Made by a program: the position numbers and the translations under genes. Below, in pieces: positions 31,871 to 38,623 of a stretch of 64,000 nt of DNA. The notes beneath the pieces were generated by a model. It saw only the letters and a list, made by a program, of their open reading frames with translations. It was not told where the DNA came from and ran no database searches. Source of the stretch: Treponema sp. (GTDB lineage Bacteria > Spirochaetota > Spirochaetia > Treponematales > Treponemataceae). The number at the start of each line of letters is the position of its first letter. The stretch's first letter is position 1. The stretch lies in contig JAEETM010000008.1 of NCBI GenBank assembly GCA_016290335.1, positions 9,501-73,500 of the forward strand, written 5' to 3'.

Positions 31871-31980
31871 TCGGGTTTTAGGGGCAGCCAGCTAGGCTGG
31901 AGGCCCCTAGGCGAGGGGGTAGCGGAAAAGACCGGAGCTTTTGCGAGGACTTTGGAGCGAGGGGGAGACTTCCCCCTCCT
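31871..31980. repeat. GC-rich multi-hairpin intergenic element
   Basis: This 110-base stretch is much richer in G and C than its surroundings. It holds three hairpins: 31879-31909, 31926-31942 (AAAAG/CTTTT) and 31959-31978 (GAGGGGGA/TCCCCCTC). GCGAGGGGG occurs twice (31911 and 31957). It looks like a dispersed structured element rather than a simple terminator; copy number in the genome cannot be seen here. Confidence 0.45.
31879..31909 (+). terminator. Strong hairpin after the giant gene
   Basis: A 7-bp outer stem (31879-31885 with 31903-31909, TAGGGGC/GCCCCTA) and a 5-bp inner stem (CCAGC/GCTGG) close on a 3-base loop, with a symmetrical AG/AG internal loop. It lies 28 bases past the stop codon. 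No T-run follows, so it may stop transcription poorly, or act by stabilising the mRNA 3' end. Confidence 0.45.
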
Positions 31981-32028
31981 TAATAGTCTGTATCAAAAAT
32001 TATTCGGTAGGGCTTGATTAGAAAAAAC

Positions 32029-32057
32029 TTGTTTTTTACAGCATTGTATGCTATATT
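32029..32057 (+). promoter_or_regulatory. Sigma-70 promoter of a candidate small RNA
   Basis: TTGTTT (32029-32034) and TATATT (32052-32057) are separated by exactly 17 bases. Transcription would begin near 32064. No start codon with a ribosome-binding site follows before the terminator at 32124-32167. Confidence 0.55.
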
Positions 32058-32063
32058 AATAAA

Positions 32064-32167
32064 AGAAAGGCATTCGCAATCTAGCGTCTTGCCTCCGTAT
32101 AGATTTTAAGTCCTTACGGACTAAGCTCGTCACGTTGGTTTGAAGCGTTGTGGCGGGCTATTTTTTT
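32064..32167 (+). ncRNA. Candidate ~100-nt small RNA
   Basis: The stretch between a 17-bp-spaced promoter and a strong intrinsic terminator is about 100 bases and has no credible coding sequence. It can fold into a loop closed by AGGCA/TGCCT (32068-32072 with 32090-32094), a short stem AGTCC/GGACT with a TTAC loop (32109-32122), and the terminator hairpin. I do not recognise an RNA family. It could also be the leader of a mobile element or a decayed repeat. Confidence 0.45.
32124..32167 (+). terminator. Intrinsic terminator of the candidate small RNA
   Basis: An 11-bp stem (32124-32134 with 32149-32159, including G-U pairs) closes a 14-base loop. It is followed by A and seven T residues (32161-32167), the classic Rho-independent form on the plus strand. 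Confidence 0.65.
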
Positions 32168-32313
32168 ATCCGTTTCCTTTTCTTCTTTTTCTTTCGGAGA
32201 AGGCGCGAGATAATGTTGATGATTATCTGAATTGCTGTAAGCAGCAAATCCAAAGCTTCATACAAATAAATAACATAATTTTATAAACTTTTTTTCTCCA
32301 AAAATGGTCCGAA

Positions 32314-32331
32314 ATCTCAAACTTTTGAGAT
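32314..32331. promoter_or_regulatory. Perfect palindrome upstream of Rpn-like pseudogene
   Basis: ATCTCAAA-CT-TTTGAGAT is an 8-bp perfect inverted repeat with a 2-base spacer, ending 39 bases before the start codon at 32371. It could be an operator for a dimeric regulator. It has no T-run, so it is unlikely to be a terminator. Confidence 0.35.
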
Positions 32332-32370
32332 ATTAATAGTGTGGGATTTATTCCTGCAAGGAGAGCATGG

Positions 32371-33294
32371 ATGAGTTTAAATGAAAATTATGATTTGTAT
32401 GATGACGATGATGAACAGACCTTTGGAGGCCAGTTTTCAAAGCCGTGGAAAGAGCTGACGTTTGCAGACAACTTTCTTTTCTGCAAGATTATGGAAGATG
32501 AAACAATCTGCCGGCAGCTTTTGGAAATCCTTCTTCCGATTAAGATTGGAAGGATAGAGTATCTTTCAACCGAAAAAGAGTTTCATCCATCATATCGAGG
32601 ACGGAGCATTCGGTTGGGCGTGTTTCTCAAGGATTCAGATCGTATGTTTGACATTGAGATTCAGACTTCGGGCTTTAAGAATCTTCCTCTGCGTGCAAGG
32701 TTTTATCAGGGTGCAATAGATGCTTCTACTACAAAAACAAGAGCTAAGTTTTCTACTCTAAAAGAAAGCTATGTATTGTTCATCTGTAAAGGGGACCCGT
32801 TTGACTGAGATATCCCTGTGTACACTGTTAAACAGACGTTCCAGGAAAAGCCAGAACTTCTTTATGATGACAGAACCCACAAAGTGTTTTATAATTGTAA
32901 GGCATACGAAGTTGCGGATGATGAAGATTTAAAGGGGCTGATGGAGTTCATCCAGACAAACAAGGCCACCACAGATTTTTCGCGCACACTGGAACAGAAC
33001 GTAAAGGTAGCTAAGCAGAACACCAGATGGGAGGAAGAGTATATGTACTTCTGTGATGTTTTGGAAGAAGAAAAAGAAAAGGTCAGAAGAGTCGCATGGA
33101 AAGAAGGTCTTGCAGAAGGCAAAGCTGAAGGACGAGCAGAAGGATTGAACTTAGGTAGAGCTGAAGGTGAACATTTAAAAGCAGTTGAATCAGCAAAAAA
33201 TATGTTAATTATGAAACTTGGTACAATAGAACAAATTGCACAAGCTACAGGACTTTCAATTGAAGAAGTTCAGAATCTATCTTTAGAACAATAA
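32371..33294 (+). pseudogene. Rpn/PD-(D/E)XK nuclease-family transposase-like protein, broken
   Basis: Two adjacent segments in the same frame make one protein of about 307 codons, interrupted by a TGA at 32806-32808. The first part ends LFICKGDPFD and the next reads DIPVYTVKQTF, which is the continuous C-terminal part of this family, so the TGA is an in-frame nonsense change. The nuclease core reads SIRLGVFLKD then MFDIEIQ. Intact members have an Asp where this one has Gly (codon GGC at 32617-32619), so the first catalytic Asp also appears lost while the E-x-Q motif remains. The C-terminus has a Lys/Glu/Gly-rich helix (EGLAEGKAEGRAEG), typical of the family. The start is ATG 32371, seven bases after AAGGAG (32358-32363); an upstream GTG at 32341 lies before this site. 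These genes are usually multi-copy mobile or toxin-like genes. Confidence 0.82.
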
Positions 33295-33324
33295 AAAAAA
33301 TGAACTGCTGTAACCAGCAGTTCA
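33293..33324 (-). terminator. Terminator of the ybjQ operon
   Basis: TGAACTGCTG-TAAC-CAGCAGTTCA is a perfect 10-bp hairpin (33301-33324). On the minus strand it is followed by eight T residues (33300-33293). It lies 19 bases past the ybjQ stop. Confidence 0.8.
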
Positions 33325-33343
33325 GACATTCCAGTGCTCCCAC

Positions 33344-33658
33344 CTAATTCTTAAACTTCACGGCAGTTCCGTAGGCTACGACCTCGGCGGCGTTTTGCAT
33401 AACGGCGGAAGAACCGTATCGTACACCGACCACGGCATCGGCGCCAAGTGCGGTAGCTTCATCAACCATTCGTTTTGTAGCAATCTGGCGGGCTTCGTTG
33501 AGCATTTCGGTGTAGCCGGTAATTTCACCACCAACAAGGGTTTTTAAGGCAGCCATAAAATCGCGGCCAAAGTTTTTAGACTGAACAATTGTTCCCTTTA
33601 CCATTCCAAGTGGTTCAAAATCCTTACCAGGAATTGAATCAATACTTACGAGCATCAT
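33344..33658 (-). CDS. ybjQ: YbjQ-family (UPF0145) protein
   Basis: A small 104-aa protein of the YbjQ/UPF0145 family, a conserved pentamer-forming fold sometimes called heavy-metal-binding domain; its biochemical role is unsettled. The family signature is seen in GYTEMLNEARQIATKRM, then DEATALGADAVVGVRYGSS and a C-terminal VVAYGTAV strand. I choose the ATG at 33658 rather than the upstream in-frame ATG at 33673, because GGAGG lies inside that longer version, eight bases before ATG 33658. The gene overlaps the 3' end of the MerR gene by 20 bases, so translation is probably coupled. It is the last gene of the yhfC-merR-ybjQ operon. Confidence 0.85.
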   Translation of the reverse strand: MMLVSIDSIPGKDFEPLGMVKGTIVQSKNFGRDFMAALKTLVGGEITGYTEMLNEARQIATKRMVDEATALGADAVVGVRYGSSAVMQNAAEVVAYGTAVKFKN

Positions 33659-34283
33659 ACTCTTCACCTCCATTTATTTCCTTAAATCTCTGGACAAGTA
33701 CAACAACTGTCCCGATTATTAAACACAAAATAATTGCTCCTACAAACAGAACAGGAACCAGAGCTCTTGAATCAGAGCGGACAGCAATAAGCATCATTCC
33801 TAAGACCCACAGCATTAGCACGCAAAATGCAAGTGCACCAATAACGGCTCCTGTTTTTTTCTTTCTGTTTATATCTTCTTTTTCAATATCTACAAACTTA
33901 GTTCCTTCTGCTTCCATTTTTTCCATCTCCGTAAGATAGCGCGAAGCTTCAAGAGAGTTCAAATCAGAACCTTCATCTCGCAGCCGCAGACAAAGCTCTT
34001 TCATAACCTCGGCATTCTGCTCTTCCTTTTCAATCCGCTCAATCTGTACCGTCATACTCTGCGCCACGCTCAGCTTGCCATCCTGCAAAAGTCTGATTTC
34101 TTCAATCGGTATCGAAAGCTTACGCAAAAGCTTTATTTTTTCCAGCGTCCTTACATCAGCCAGCGAATATTCCCTGTAGTCGTTTTCGGGATTCCGCTTT
34201 GGACACAAGAGCCCCTGGTCTTCGTAAAACCGTATGTTTTTCTTTGTGATTCCGACCAGCTCTTCAACCTGATAAATCTTCAT
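33639..34283 (-). CDS. MerR-family regulator with C-terminal membrane anchor
   Basis: The N-terminus (residues 1-70) is a MerR winged helix: MKIYQVEELVGITKKNIRFYEDQGLL, shown here only in part as KNIRFYEDQGLL, followed by DYREYSLADVRTLEKI. A helical dimerisation region follows (residues 70-125). Instead of an effector domain, the C-terminus has two hydrophobic segments (about 145-168 and 174-198), so the 214-aa regulator appears to be tied to the cytoplasmic membrane. It starts four bases after the yhfC-like stop and overlaps ybjQ. A promoter with a 19-bp spacer lies upstream of the operon (35182-35212), which fits autoregulation by MerR-type DNA distortion. The likely signal is a membrane or envelope state sensed through the anchor or its protease partner; that is an inference. 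Confidence 0.85.
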   Translation of the reverse strand: MKIYQVEELVGITKKNIRFYEDQGLLCPKRNPENDYREYSLADVRTLEKIKLLRKLSIPIEEIRLLQDGKLSVAQSMTVQIERIEKEEQNAEVMKELCLRLRDEGSDLNSLEASRYLTEMEKMEAEGTKFVDIEKEDINRKKKTGAVIGALAFCVLMLWVLGMMLIAVRSDSRALVPVLFVGAIILCLIIGTVVVLVQRFKEINGGEEYDARKY

Positions 34284-34287
34284 ACTA

Positions 34288-35118
34288 TTATTTTATCACA
34301 CTTTCCGTTGCGGAGCATTCTTTTTGTTCCGCATTCTTTTTCCATACAGCCACCGCCAACACTACAACCGCAGCCGTAAGAACATACAAGGAAGCTTCAA
34401 TAATCACGGCATTTATTTTCATCATCGCAAGTGTTGCCACAACAGCATCAACAGCAAAATGGATGATGAGAGCAATAGGGTAGAAATACCACTTATCCTT
34501 ATTCTTAGCACTAAACCACACAAGCACAGAAAACGAAATATGAAGTGCAACAGCAGGAATACGTTCAATCACACCAGCGGCCAGAGAAAGCGGCTTTGCA
34601 GAAATAAGGGTTGATAAGGTTTGCTCCATTGTGGCAAGCTTGTCCCCGCTTAAACTTTCGGTGATAAGCGCTGTATTTCCTGTGTTAATCATCACCGAAA
34701 GAACAATATTTGTTATTGCGACTGCAAAAAGAAGATAAAATGCTTCGAACCCACCATGACCTGCACCGTACATAAGGGATGTGGTATCATCATCCTGCGT
34801 TTTTTTAAGGATTGTCTTAAACGCCACAAAACGACCTGTTTCTTCAAATAATCCTGCCATAAATCCGCCGTACAAACCGTACAAAAGCGGTTTTGCCATA
34901 AGAGCCTGAGCCCGTCCACCGCCAAGGATGATTGCGTGTAAGGCTCCTTCCAGTACGAGTGCAAAAATTATAAAAACCCCGCAGCCAATGAAAAACGGCT
35001 TAATCTGGCAATTGTACTTTTTGCGGTAAAAGATGAATAATCCCACTGGAATTGCAACTGCAAATAAAATTGAGATTCCCATTGCAACAAAGCTTAAAGC
35101 TGGAACTGAACCTGTCAT
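34288..35118 (-). CDS. YhfC-family glutamic-type intramembrane protease
   Basis: A 276-aa protein with about seven or eight membrane helices. It carries the conserved residues of the YhfC family, related to PrsW and CPBP proteases: FEETGR (Glu92, Glu93, Arg96), YGAGHGGFEA (His121, Glu125), ALHISFS (His194) and HFAVD (His221, Asp225). These lie inside membrane helices and would form the active site. GGAGGT precedes the ATG. It is the first gene of an operon with a membrane-anchored MerR regulator and ybjQ, so the regulator may be a substrate or a partner. Enzyme activity is inferred from family motifs. Confidence 0.82.
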   Translation of the reverse strand: MTGSVPALSFVAMGISILFAVAIPVGLFIFYRKKYNCQIKPFFIGCGVFIIFALVLEGALHAIILGGGRAQALMAKPLLYGLYGGFMAGLFEETGRFVAFKTILKKTQDDDTTSLMYGAGHGGFEAFYLLFAVAITNIVLSVMINTGNTALITESLSGDKLATMEQTLSTLISAKPLSLAAGVIERIPAVALHISFSVLVWFSAKNKDKWYFYPIALIIHFAVDAVVATLAMMKINAVIIEASLYVLTAAVVVLAVAVWKKNAEQKECSATESVIK

Positions 35119-35137
35119 AATTGACCTCCAAAATCAG

Positions 35138-35166
35138 TGTCATTGTCGGACTTGATCCGCCAATCT
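35138..35166. repeat. Dispersed palindromic repeat, copy 1
   Basis: TGTCATTGTCGGACTTGATC and the following CGCCAATCT form a 29-base imperfect palindrome. It matches four others in this window (38624, 43252, 48492, 62740). It lies in the 5' leader of the yhfC operon, between promoter and start codon. Confidence 0.7.
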
Positions 35167-35181
35167 CTTGTTTCTACCTTA

Positions 35182-35212
35182 ATCTTAAGGCTTCCACCAA
35201 CTAGAAGGTCAA
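35182..35212 (-). promoter_or_regulatory. MerR-type promoter with 19-bp spacer
   Basis: On the minus strand TTGACC (35212-35207) and TAAGAT (35187-35182) are separated by 19 bases, two more than optimal. The spacer carries a partial dyad, CTTC-N9-GAAG (plus 35191-35207). Overlong spacers with a central dyad are the hallmark of MerR-activated promoters. It lies about 65 bases upstream of the yhfC-merR-ybjQ operon. Confidence 0.72.
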
Positions 35213-35242
35213 GAAAAATTTTAAAAAAAAAGAAAAAAAATG

Positions 35243-35680
35243 CTATTTTTTGCCGTGGATTGTAATCCCCGAAGGATCTGTCTTATAATTCGTCACTATA
35301 TCGTAGGCTGTATCGTAATCCTTGCAGAGAATGTAAAGCTTAATTCCTATAACGCTCGTGCCGGCACCGGTCAATCCACCGTAGATATTGTTCATGTGCT
35401 CGCCTTCGGTATAAGTAGGGATATTTTCTGCATTCAAAAGGCTCCGGATAATGGCGCAATCCTGATGAGAAGCAAGTGTCAAAAACAGCTGATACGGTTC
35501 GCCGGCTTTTGTCTGCTCAAAAAATGCCTTTTCAAAATCGGGCATGGAATCTTCTGGCGTTTTATTGTCAGCCTCAAGATTTTTTTCAGCTTTATTATCT
35601 TTATGATTTTTAATGTATTTGTTATATAGAAGAAAACCAAAAATGGCGACCAGAATCAGAGCAATAAGAGTAATCTGCAT
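35243..35680 (-). CDS. DUF2007-domain protein with N-terminal membrane helix
   Basis: A 145-aa protein with one N-terminal membrane helix (residues 3-20), a charged linker and a DUF2007 fold (about residues 62-135), seen in FLTLASHQDCAIIRSLLNAE and IKLYILCKDYDTAYDIV. The domain resembles the PII/ACT-like fold and is annotated as putative signal transduction, without a proven function. It contains TYTEGEHMNN and a Gly-rich loop. GGGAGG lies eight bases before the ATG. The downstream neighbour (yhfC operon) has its own promoter, so this is probably a single-gene unit. Confidence 0.78.
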   Translation of the reverse strand: MQITLIALILVAIFGFLLYNKYIKNHKDNKAEKNLEADNKTPEDSMPDFEKAFFEQTKAGEPYQLFLTLASHQDCAIIRSLLNAENIPTYTEGEHMNNIYGGLTGAGTSVIGIKLYILCKDYDTAYDIVTNYKTDPSGITIHGKK

Positions 35681-35703
35681 GGAGATAACCTCCCGTAAAC
35701 TTT

Positions 35704-35734
35704 ATTGTAAACAATATAACATATTTTTAGTCAA
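35704..35734 (-). promoter_or_regulatory. Possible promoter of the DUF2007 gene
   Basis: On the minus strand TTGACT (35734-35729) and TACAAT (35709-35704) are 19 bases apart, 24 bases upstream of the ATG. A palindrome TATTGT-AA-ACAATA (35703-35716) overlaps the -10 box. The long spacer and palindrome suggest control, but the call is weak. Confidence 0.35.
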
Positions 35735-35750
35735 AATCATATAAGAATTA

Positions 35751-35765
35751 TACAAAAATCGTGTA
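35751..35765. repeat. TACA-N7-TGTA element, copy 1
   Basis: TACAAAAATCGTGTA lies between divergent genes and is nearly identical to a sequence at 48450-48467, also between divergent genes. The paired ends TACA/TGTA suggest a shared operator. Confidence 0.35.
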
Positions 35766-35797
35766 AAATCCTCATATAAAAACGACGCAAACTCGGT

Positions 35798-35803
35798 TAT
35801 AAT
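35798..35803 (+). promoter_or_regulatory. -10 box of the GH39 gene
   Basis: A perfect TATAAT lies 42 bases before the GH39 start codon. No good -35 hexamer is visible 17 bases upstream, so an activator may be needed. Confidence 0.45.
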
Positions 35804-35845
35804 GAGCACATAAACGGGTACAAACTTAAAGTCTGGGAGAAAAAC

Positions 35846-37477
35846 ATGAATTACAAAATCACAGGAAAAGAAAACATCAACTTTAATAACAACGCCTTTT
35901 ACTGCATTGGTACTGGCCGCATGGGACTCGCCCTTCAAAAGCAATATTACGAGCAGCTCAAGCTTGTTCAGGATACAATCGGCTTTGAGCATATCCGCGG
36001 GCACGGGCTTTTCAGCAAGGATATGTTTATTTATCACGAGTATGCGGCTTCGGGAAAGTTTTATCCGGGTGGAAAAATCCCAGAAAACGAAGAGATTTGC
36101 GTTGAATACAATTGGACTTACCTTGATATGGTTATGGATTCTTACAAGGAGCTAAAAATCCGTCCTTTTATTGAACTTGGTTTTATGCCGGACCAGCTTG
36201 CAAGCGGAGAACAGACTGTTTTTTACTGGAAGGGAAATGTTACGCCGCCAAGTAGTTACGACCGCTGGTGTGACCTTGTAAGGGCAACTTTGCTGCATTT
36301 GATTGAGCGCTACGGTAGGGATGAAGTGGTGCAGTGGCCGGTTGAAGTTTGGAACGAGCCGAATCTTACTGCTTTCTGGAAGGATGCTGACCAGAAGGAG
36401 TATTTTAAACTTTACGATAAGACTTCGCGCGCTGTAAAAGAGGTTGATGAGCGGTTTAAAGTTGGCGGTCCTGCGGTTTGCGGTGGCACGGACAAAGAGT
36501 GGGTTACGGCTTTCCTTGAGTATGTGCGTGATAATGATTGCCCGCTTGATTTTGTAAGTCGCCATCATTATACAACAGAGAATCCGGCGCACGATGGACA
36601 TTATGGATACCCTAAGCTGCACGCTAAGGAGAAGTGTTTTGAACAACTGGAAGCTACCCGCGGAATTGTAGACTCGTTCCCTCAGTTTAAGGATATGGAT
36701 ATTCACGTTACCGAGTTCAACACCTCTTACATTCCAAATGCACCAGTTCATGATATGAATCTTAATGCCGCCTACATTGCAAACATGCTTTCCACCTTTG
36801 GCGATAACCACAAATCGTATTCCTACTGGACTTTCGGTGATATTTTCGAAGAGTTTGGCGTTCCTTACACACCTTTTCACGGCGGTTTCGGCCTTGTTGC
36901 CAACGGCCTCATTCCAAAGCCAACCTTCTGGACCTTCGCCTTCTACAAAAAACTCCTCAAAGATTACGAAAAATGCGTTTTGCGAACGCCGGAATGTATT
37001 GTGGTGCAGTGCAGGGATGAGAACAAAGATTGTGAAGGCAGCCTGAATGGAGATGCCACTTACTTCAAGGGAATCGCCTGGAATGTAGATACAGAAATGT
37101 CTGGTAAAGAAATAGAACTTAATCTTGAGCTTCCGCTCGGGTTCGCTGATGATGGTAATGCCGGTTCTGCAACTGCAACTTGTTCCGGTTCAGGTACAAC
37201 TGCTACTGCTGTTGTGCCGCCGAACGTCCTAATCACTCAGCTTGTTGACGAAGAAGTCTGCAATCCTCTTAAAATCTGGCACGATTTAGGCGAACACGCA
37301 AACCCTTCTGCCGACGAAGTTGCCCTTTTACGCTCCGCCGCAAATCCTTTTGTCCAGACAAAACGCTGTGGCAACAAAATCAACCTGACCTTGAAAGAAA
37401 ACGCAGTCTGCTACTTTGAAATAAAAACCGCCCCAATCATCAGCGACCGCGGGTATGAGTATGGAAGGTTGGAGTAG
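35846..37477 (+). CDS. GH39-family beta-xylosidase-like glycoside hydrolase
   Basis: A 543-aa retaining glycosidase of family GH39, which mainly releases xylose from xylo-oligosaccharides. The acid/base is Glu171 in VEVWNEPNL and the nucleophile is Glu290 in HVTEFNTSY, both in the usual strand contexts. A (beta/alpha)8 barrel covers about residues 1-380, with GPAVCGG, DFVSRHHY and YWTFGDIFEE as further family motifs; a beta-sandwich makes up the C-terminus. No signal peptide is present, so it works in the cytoplasm on imported oligosaccharides. GGGAG precedes the ATG. It stands alone, without xylan transporter or isomerase genes nearby. Substrate could also be another beta-glycoside of the family. 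Confidence 0.9.
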   Translation: MNYKITGKENINFNNNAFYCIGTGRMGLALQKQYYEQLKLVQDTIGFEHIRGHGLFSKDMFIYHEYAASGKFYPGGKIPENEEICVEYNWTYLDMVMDSYKELKIRPFIELGFMPDQLASGEQTVFYWKGNVTPPSSYDRWCDLVRATLLHLIERYGRDEVVQWPVEVWNEPNLTAFWKDADQKEYFKLYDKTSRAVKEVDERFKVGGPAVCGGTDKEWVTAFLEYVRDNDCPLDFVSRHHYTTENPAHDGHYGYPKLHAKEKCFEQLEATRGIVDSFPQFKDMDIHVTEFNTSYIPNAPVHDMNLNAAYIANMLSTFGDNHKSYSYWTFGDIFEEFGVPYTPFHGGFGLVANGLIPKPTFWTFAFYKKLLKDYEKCVLRTPECIVVQCRDENKDCEGSLNGDATYFKGIAWNVDTEMSGKEIELNLELPLGFADDGNAGSATATCSGSGTTATAVVPPNVLITQLVDEEVCNPLKIWHDLGEHANPSADEVALLRSAANPFVQTKRCGNKINLTLKENAVCYFEIKTAPIISDRGYEYGRLE

Positions 37478-37493
37478 GATTGGGCTTGGTTTA

Positions 37494-37528
37494 AAATAAA
37501 AAAACGCTTACACAAAAATGTAAGCGTT
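37494..37528 (-). terminator. Terminator of the tRNA gene
   Basis: AACGCTTACA-CAAAAA-TGTAAGCGTT is a perfect 10-bp hairpin (37503-37528). On the minus strand it is followed by a T-rich run, just past the tRNA. It also lies 25 bases after the GH39 stop and may end both transcripts. Confidence 0.75.
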
Positions 37529-37533
37529 AGTTA

Positions 37534-37606
37534 TAGCGGAGGGTGGACTCGAACCACCGACCTTCAGGTTATGAGCCTGACGAGCTGCCAACTGCTCTAC
37601 CCCGCG
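37534..37606 (-). tRNA. tRNA-Met (CAU), probably initiator
   Basis: A full cloverleaf of 73 bases has anticodon CAU in the loop CTCATAA, a D-stem GAGC/GCTC and a T-stem GGTGG/CCACC with TTCGAGT. The 1-72 position is a C-U mismatch and the 11-24 pair is A-U, both features of initiator tRNA. The body resembles bacterial tRNA-fMet (starts CGCGGGGTAGAGCAG). The anticodon stem has A29-U41 in place of the first of the three G-C pairs usual in initiators. CCA is not encoded. Confidence 0.92.
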
Positions 37607-37620
37607 GCGTAATTGTGCGT

Positions 37621-37649
37621 ATTATATGGGTAATAAAAAAAAAAGTCAA
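37621..37649 (-). promoter_or_regulatory. Strong promoter of the tRNA gene
   Basis: On the minus strand TTGACT (37649-37644) and TATAAT (37626-37621) are 17 bases apart, and the -10 box ends 14 bases before the mature tRNA. Near-consensus strength is usual for stable RNA genes. Confidence 0.82.
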
Positions 37650-37764
37650 TAGCGAAACTGCACATTCATTGTCACAAAACCAAACATTTAGTGTTACGAA
37701 ATAGAATGACTTTTTTTTGATTTTACATTATCTTTTATATGGAAATATTTTTTGGAGGTTGATT

Positions 37765-38031
37765 ATGGCAGAGCAGAAGCTTGAAGAAACTGTAAAAGAA
37801 GCTCTTGATATGTTCAGACCGCAGCTGCAGGCAGATGGCGGAGATATGGAATATGTTGGAATTGATGAGCAGAACCGCGTACATCTGAATCTTACTGGTG
37901 CGTGCGGAAGCTGCCCAATGGCTACAATGACTTTGAAAATGGGTATTGAACGATATTTAAAGGACGCTTGCCCGGAAATCACAGAAGTTGTACAGGATAA
38001 TGCTGTAGATTACAAAGAGATGGAGTTCTAA
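37765..38031 (+). CDS. NifU C-terminal-domain Fe-S scaffold protein
   Basis: An 88-aa protein that consists only of the NifU C-terminal (Nfu) domain, which binds and delivers iron-sulfur clusters. The metal-binding motif is GACGSCP (Cys47, Cys50), preceded by LQADGGDMEYV. The start is the ATG at 37765, eight bases after GGAGG; an in-frame ATG upstream at 37717 lacks a ribosome site. Its stop overlaps the next start (TAATG), so translation with the SlyD-like gene is coupled. The pairing of an Fe-S carrier with a metal-binding peptidyl-prolyl isomerase suggests a shared role in metallocentre maturation (inference). Confidence 0.88.
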   Translation: MAEQKLEETVKEALDMFRPQLQADGGDMEYVGIDEQNRVHLNLTGACGSCPMATMTLKMGIERYLKDACPEITEVVQDNAVDYKEMEF

Positions 38032-38621
38032 TGCAGATTACAAAAGATAAGTTTGTTGCAATTCATTATACATTAAAGGACGAAAAAGGCGAGCAGATGG
38101 ATTCATCTGCTGGTGGTGAGCCACTTGCTTTTGTTTTTGGCCGAGGATATTTAATCACCGGTCTTGAAAACCGCCTTGAAGGAAAAACTGCCGGCGATAA
38201 GTTCAGCTGTACAATTCCGCCGGAGGAAGCTTACGGTCAGAGAGATGAAAGACTTGTTGCCGTTGTTCCGCTGAGTGAGTTTGATTGCGATGTAGAAGTT
38301 CAGGTTGGCATGCAGTTCCAGGTTACAACACCGGAAGGTCCTGCAATTGTTACCGTTGTAAAGGTTGATGGCGACAAAGTTACAATTGACGGTAACCACG
38401 AAATGGCCGGCAAAACCCTCAATTTTGATATTGAAGTTGTTGAAGTTCGCGACATGACCGAAGAGGAAGAAGCCCGACTTTTAATGTCACAGGGATGTGG
38501 CGGCGGATGCGGAGGCTGTGGCGGTTGCGGCGGCGGAGATTGTGGATCCGGCGACTGCGGCAACGGCGAAGGTGACTGTTGTGGTAACGGCGAAGGTGAT
38601 TGCGGCAACTGCAACAAATAG
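38031..38621 (+). CDS. slyD: SlyD-like FKBP peptidyl-prolyl isomerase with Cys-rich tail
   Basis: A 196-aa FKBP-type prolyl isomerase of the SlyD group. The FKBP core is in residues 1-70 and 125-145 (FVFGRGYLITGLENRLEGK, PPEEAYGQR), with the insert-in-flap chaperone domain between (residues 71-128, containing VGMQFQV and DGNHEMAGKTL). The tail (residues 152-196) holds ten Cys among Gly, Asp and Asn, where Escherichia coli SlyD has a His-rich nickel-binding tail. This tail probably binds metal through thiolates. Its start codon overlaps the NifU-like stop. In E. coli SlyD helps nickel insertion into hydrogenase; the metal here is unknown. Confidence 0.88.
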   Translation: MQITKDKFVAIHYTLKDEKGEQMDSSAGGEPLAFVFGRGYLITGLENRLEGKTAGDKFSCTIPPEEAYGQRDERLVAVVPLSEFDCDVEVQVGMQFQVTTPEGPAIVTVVKVDGDKVTIDGNHEMAGKTLNFDIEVVEVRDMTEEEEARLLMSQGCGGGCGGCGGCGGGDCGSGDCGNGEGDCCGNGEGDCGNCNK

Positions 38622-38623
38622 CA

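Noticed and set aside
32806..32808. TGA as a selenocysteine codon in the Rpn-like gene
   Set aside because: The family is not a known selenoprotein, I see no clear SECIS-like hairpin right after the TGA, and the gene has also lost its catalytic Asp, so a nonsense mutation is simpler.
36152..36880. 242-codon minus-strand open frame inside the GH39 gene
   Set aside because: The plus-strand frame has full GH39 catalytic motifs; the reverse frame has no recognisable domain or start site.
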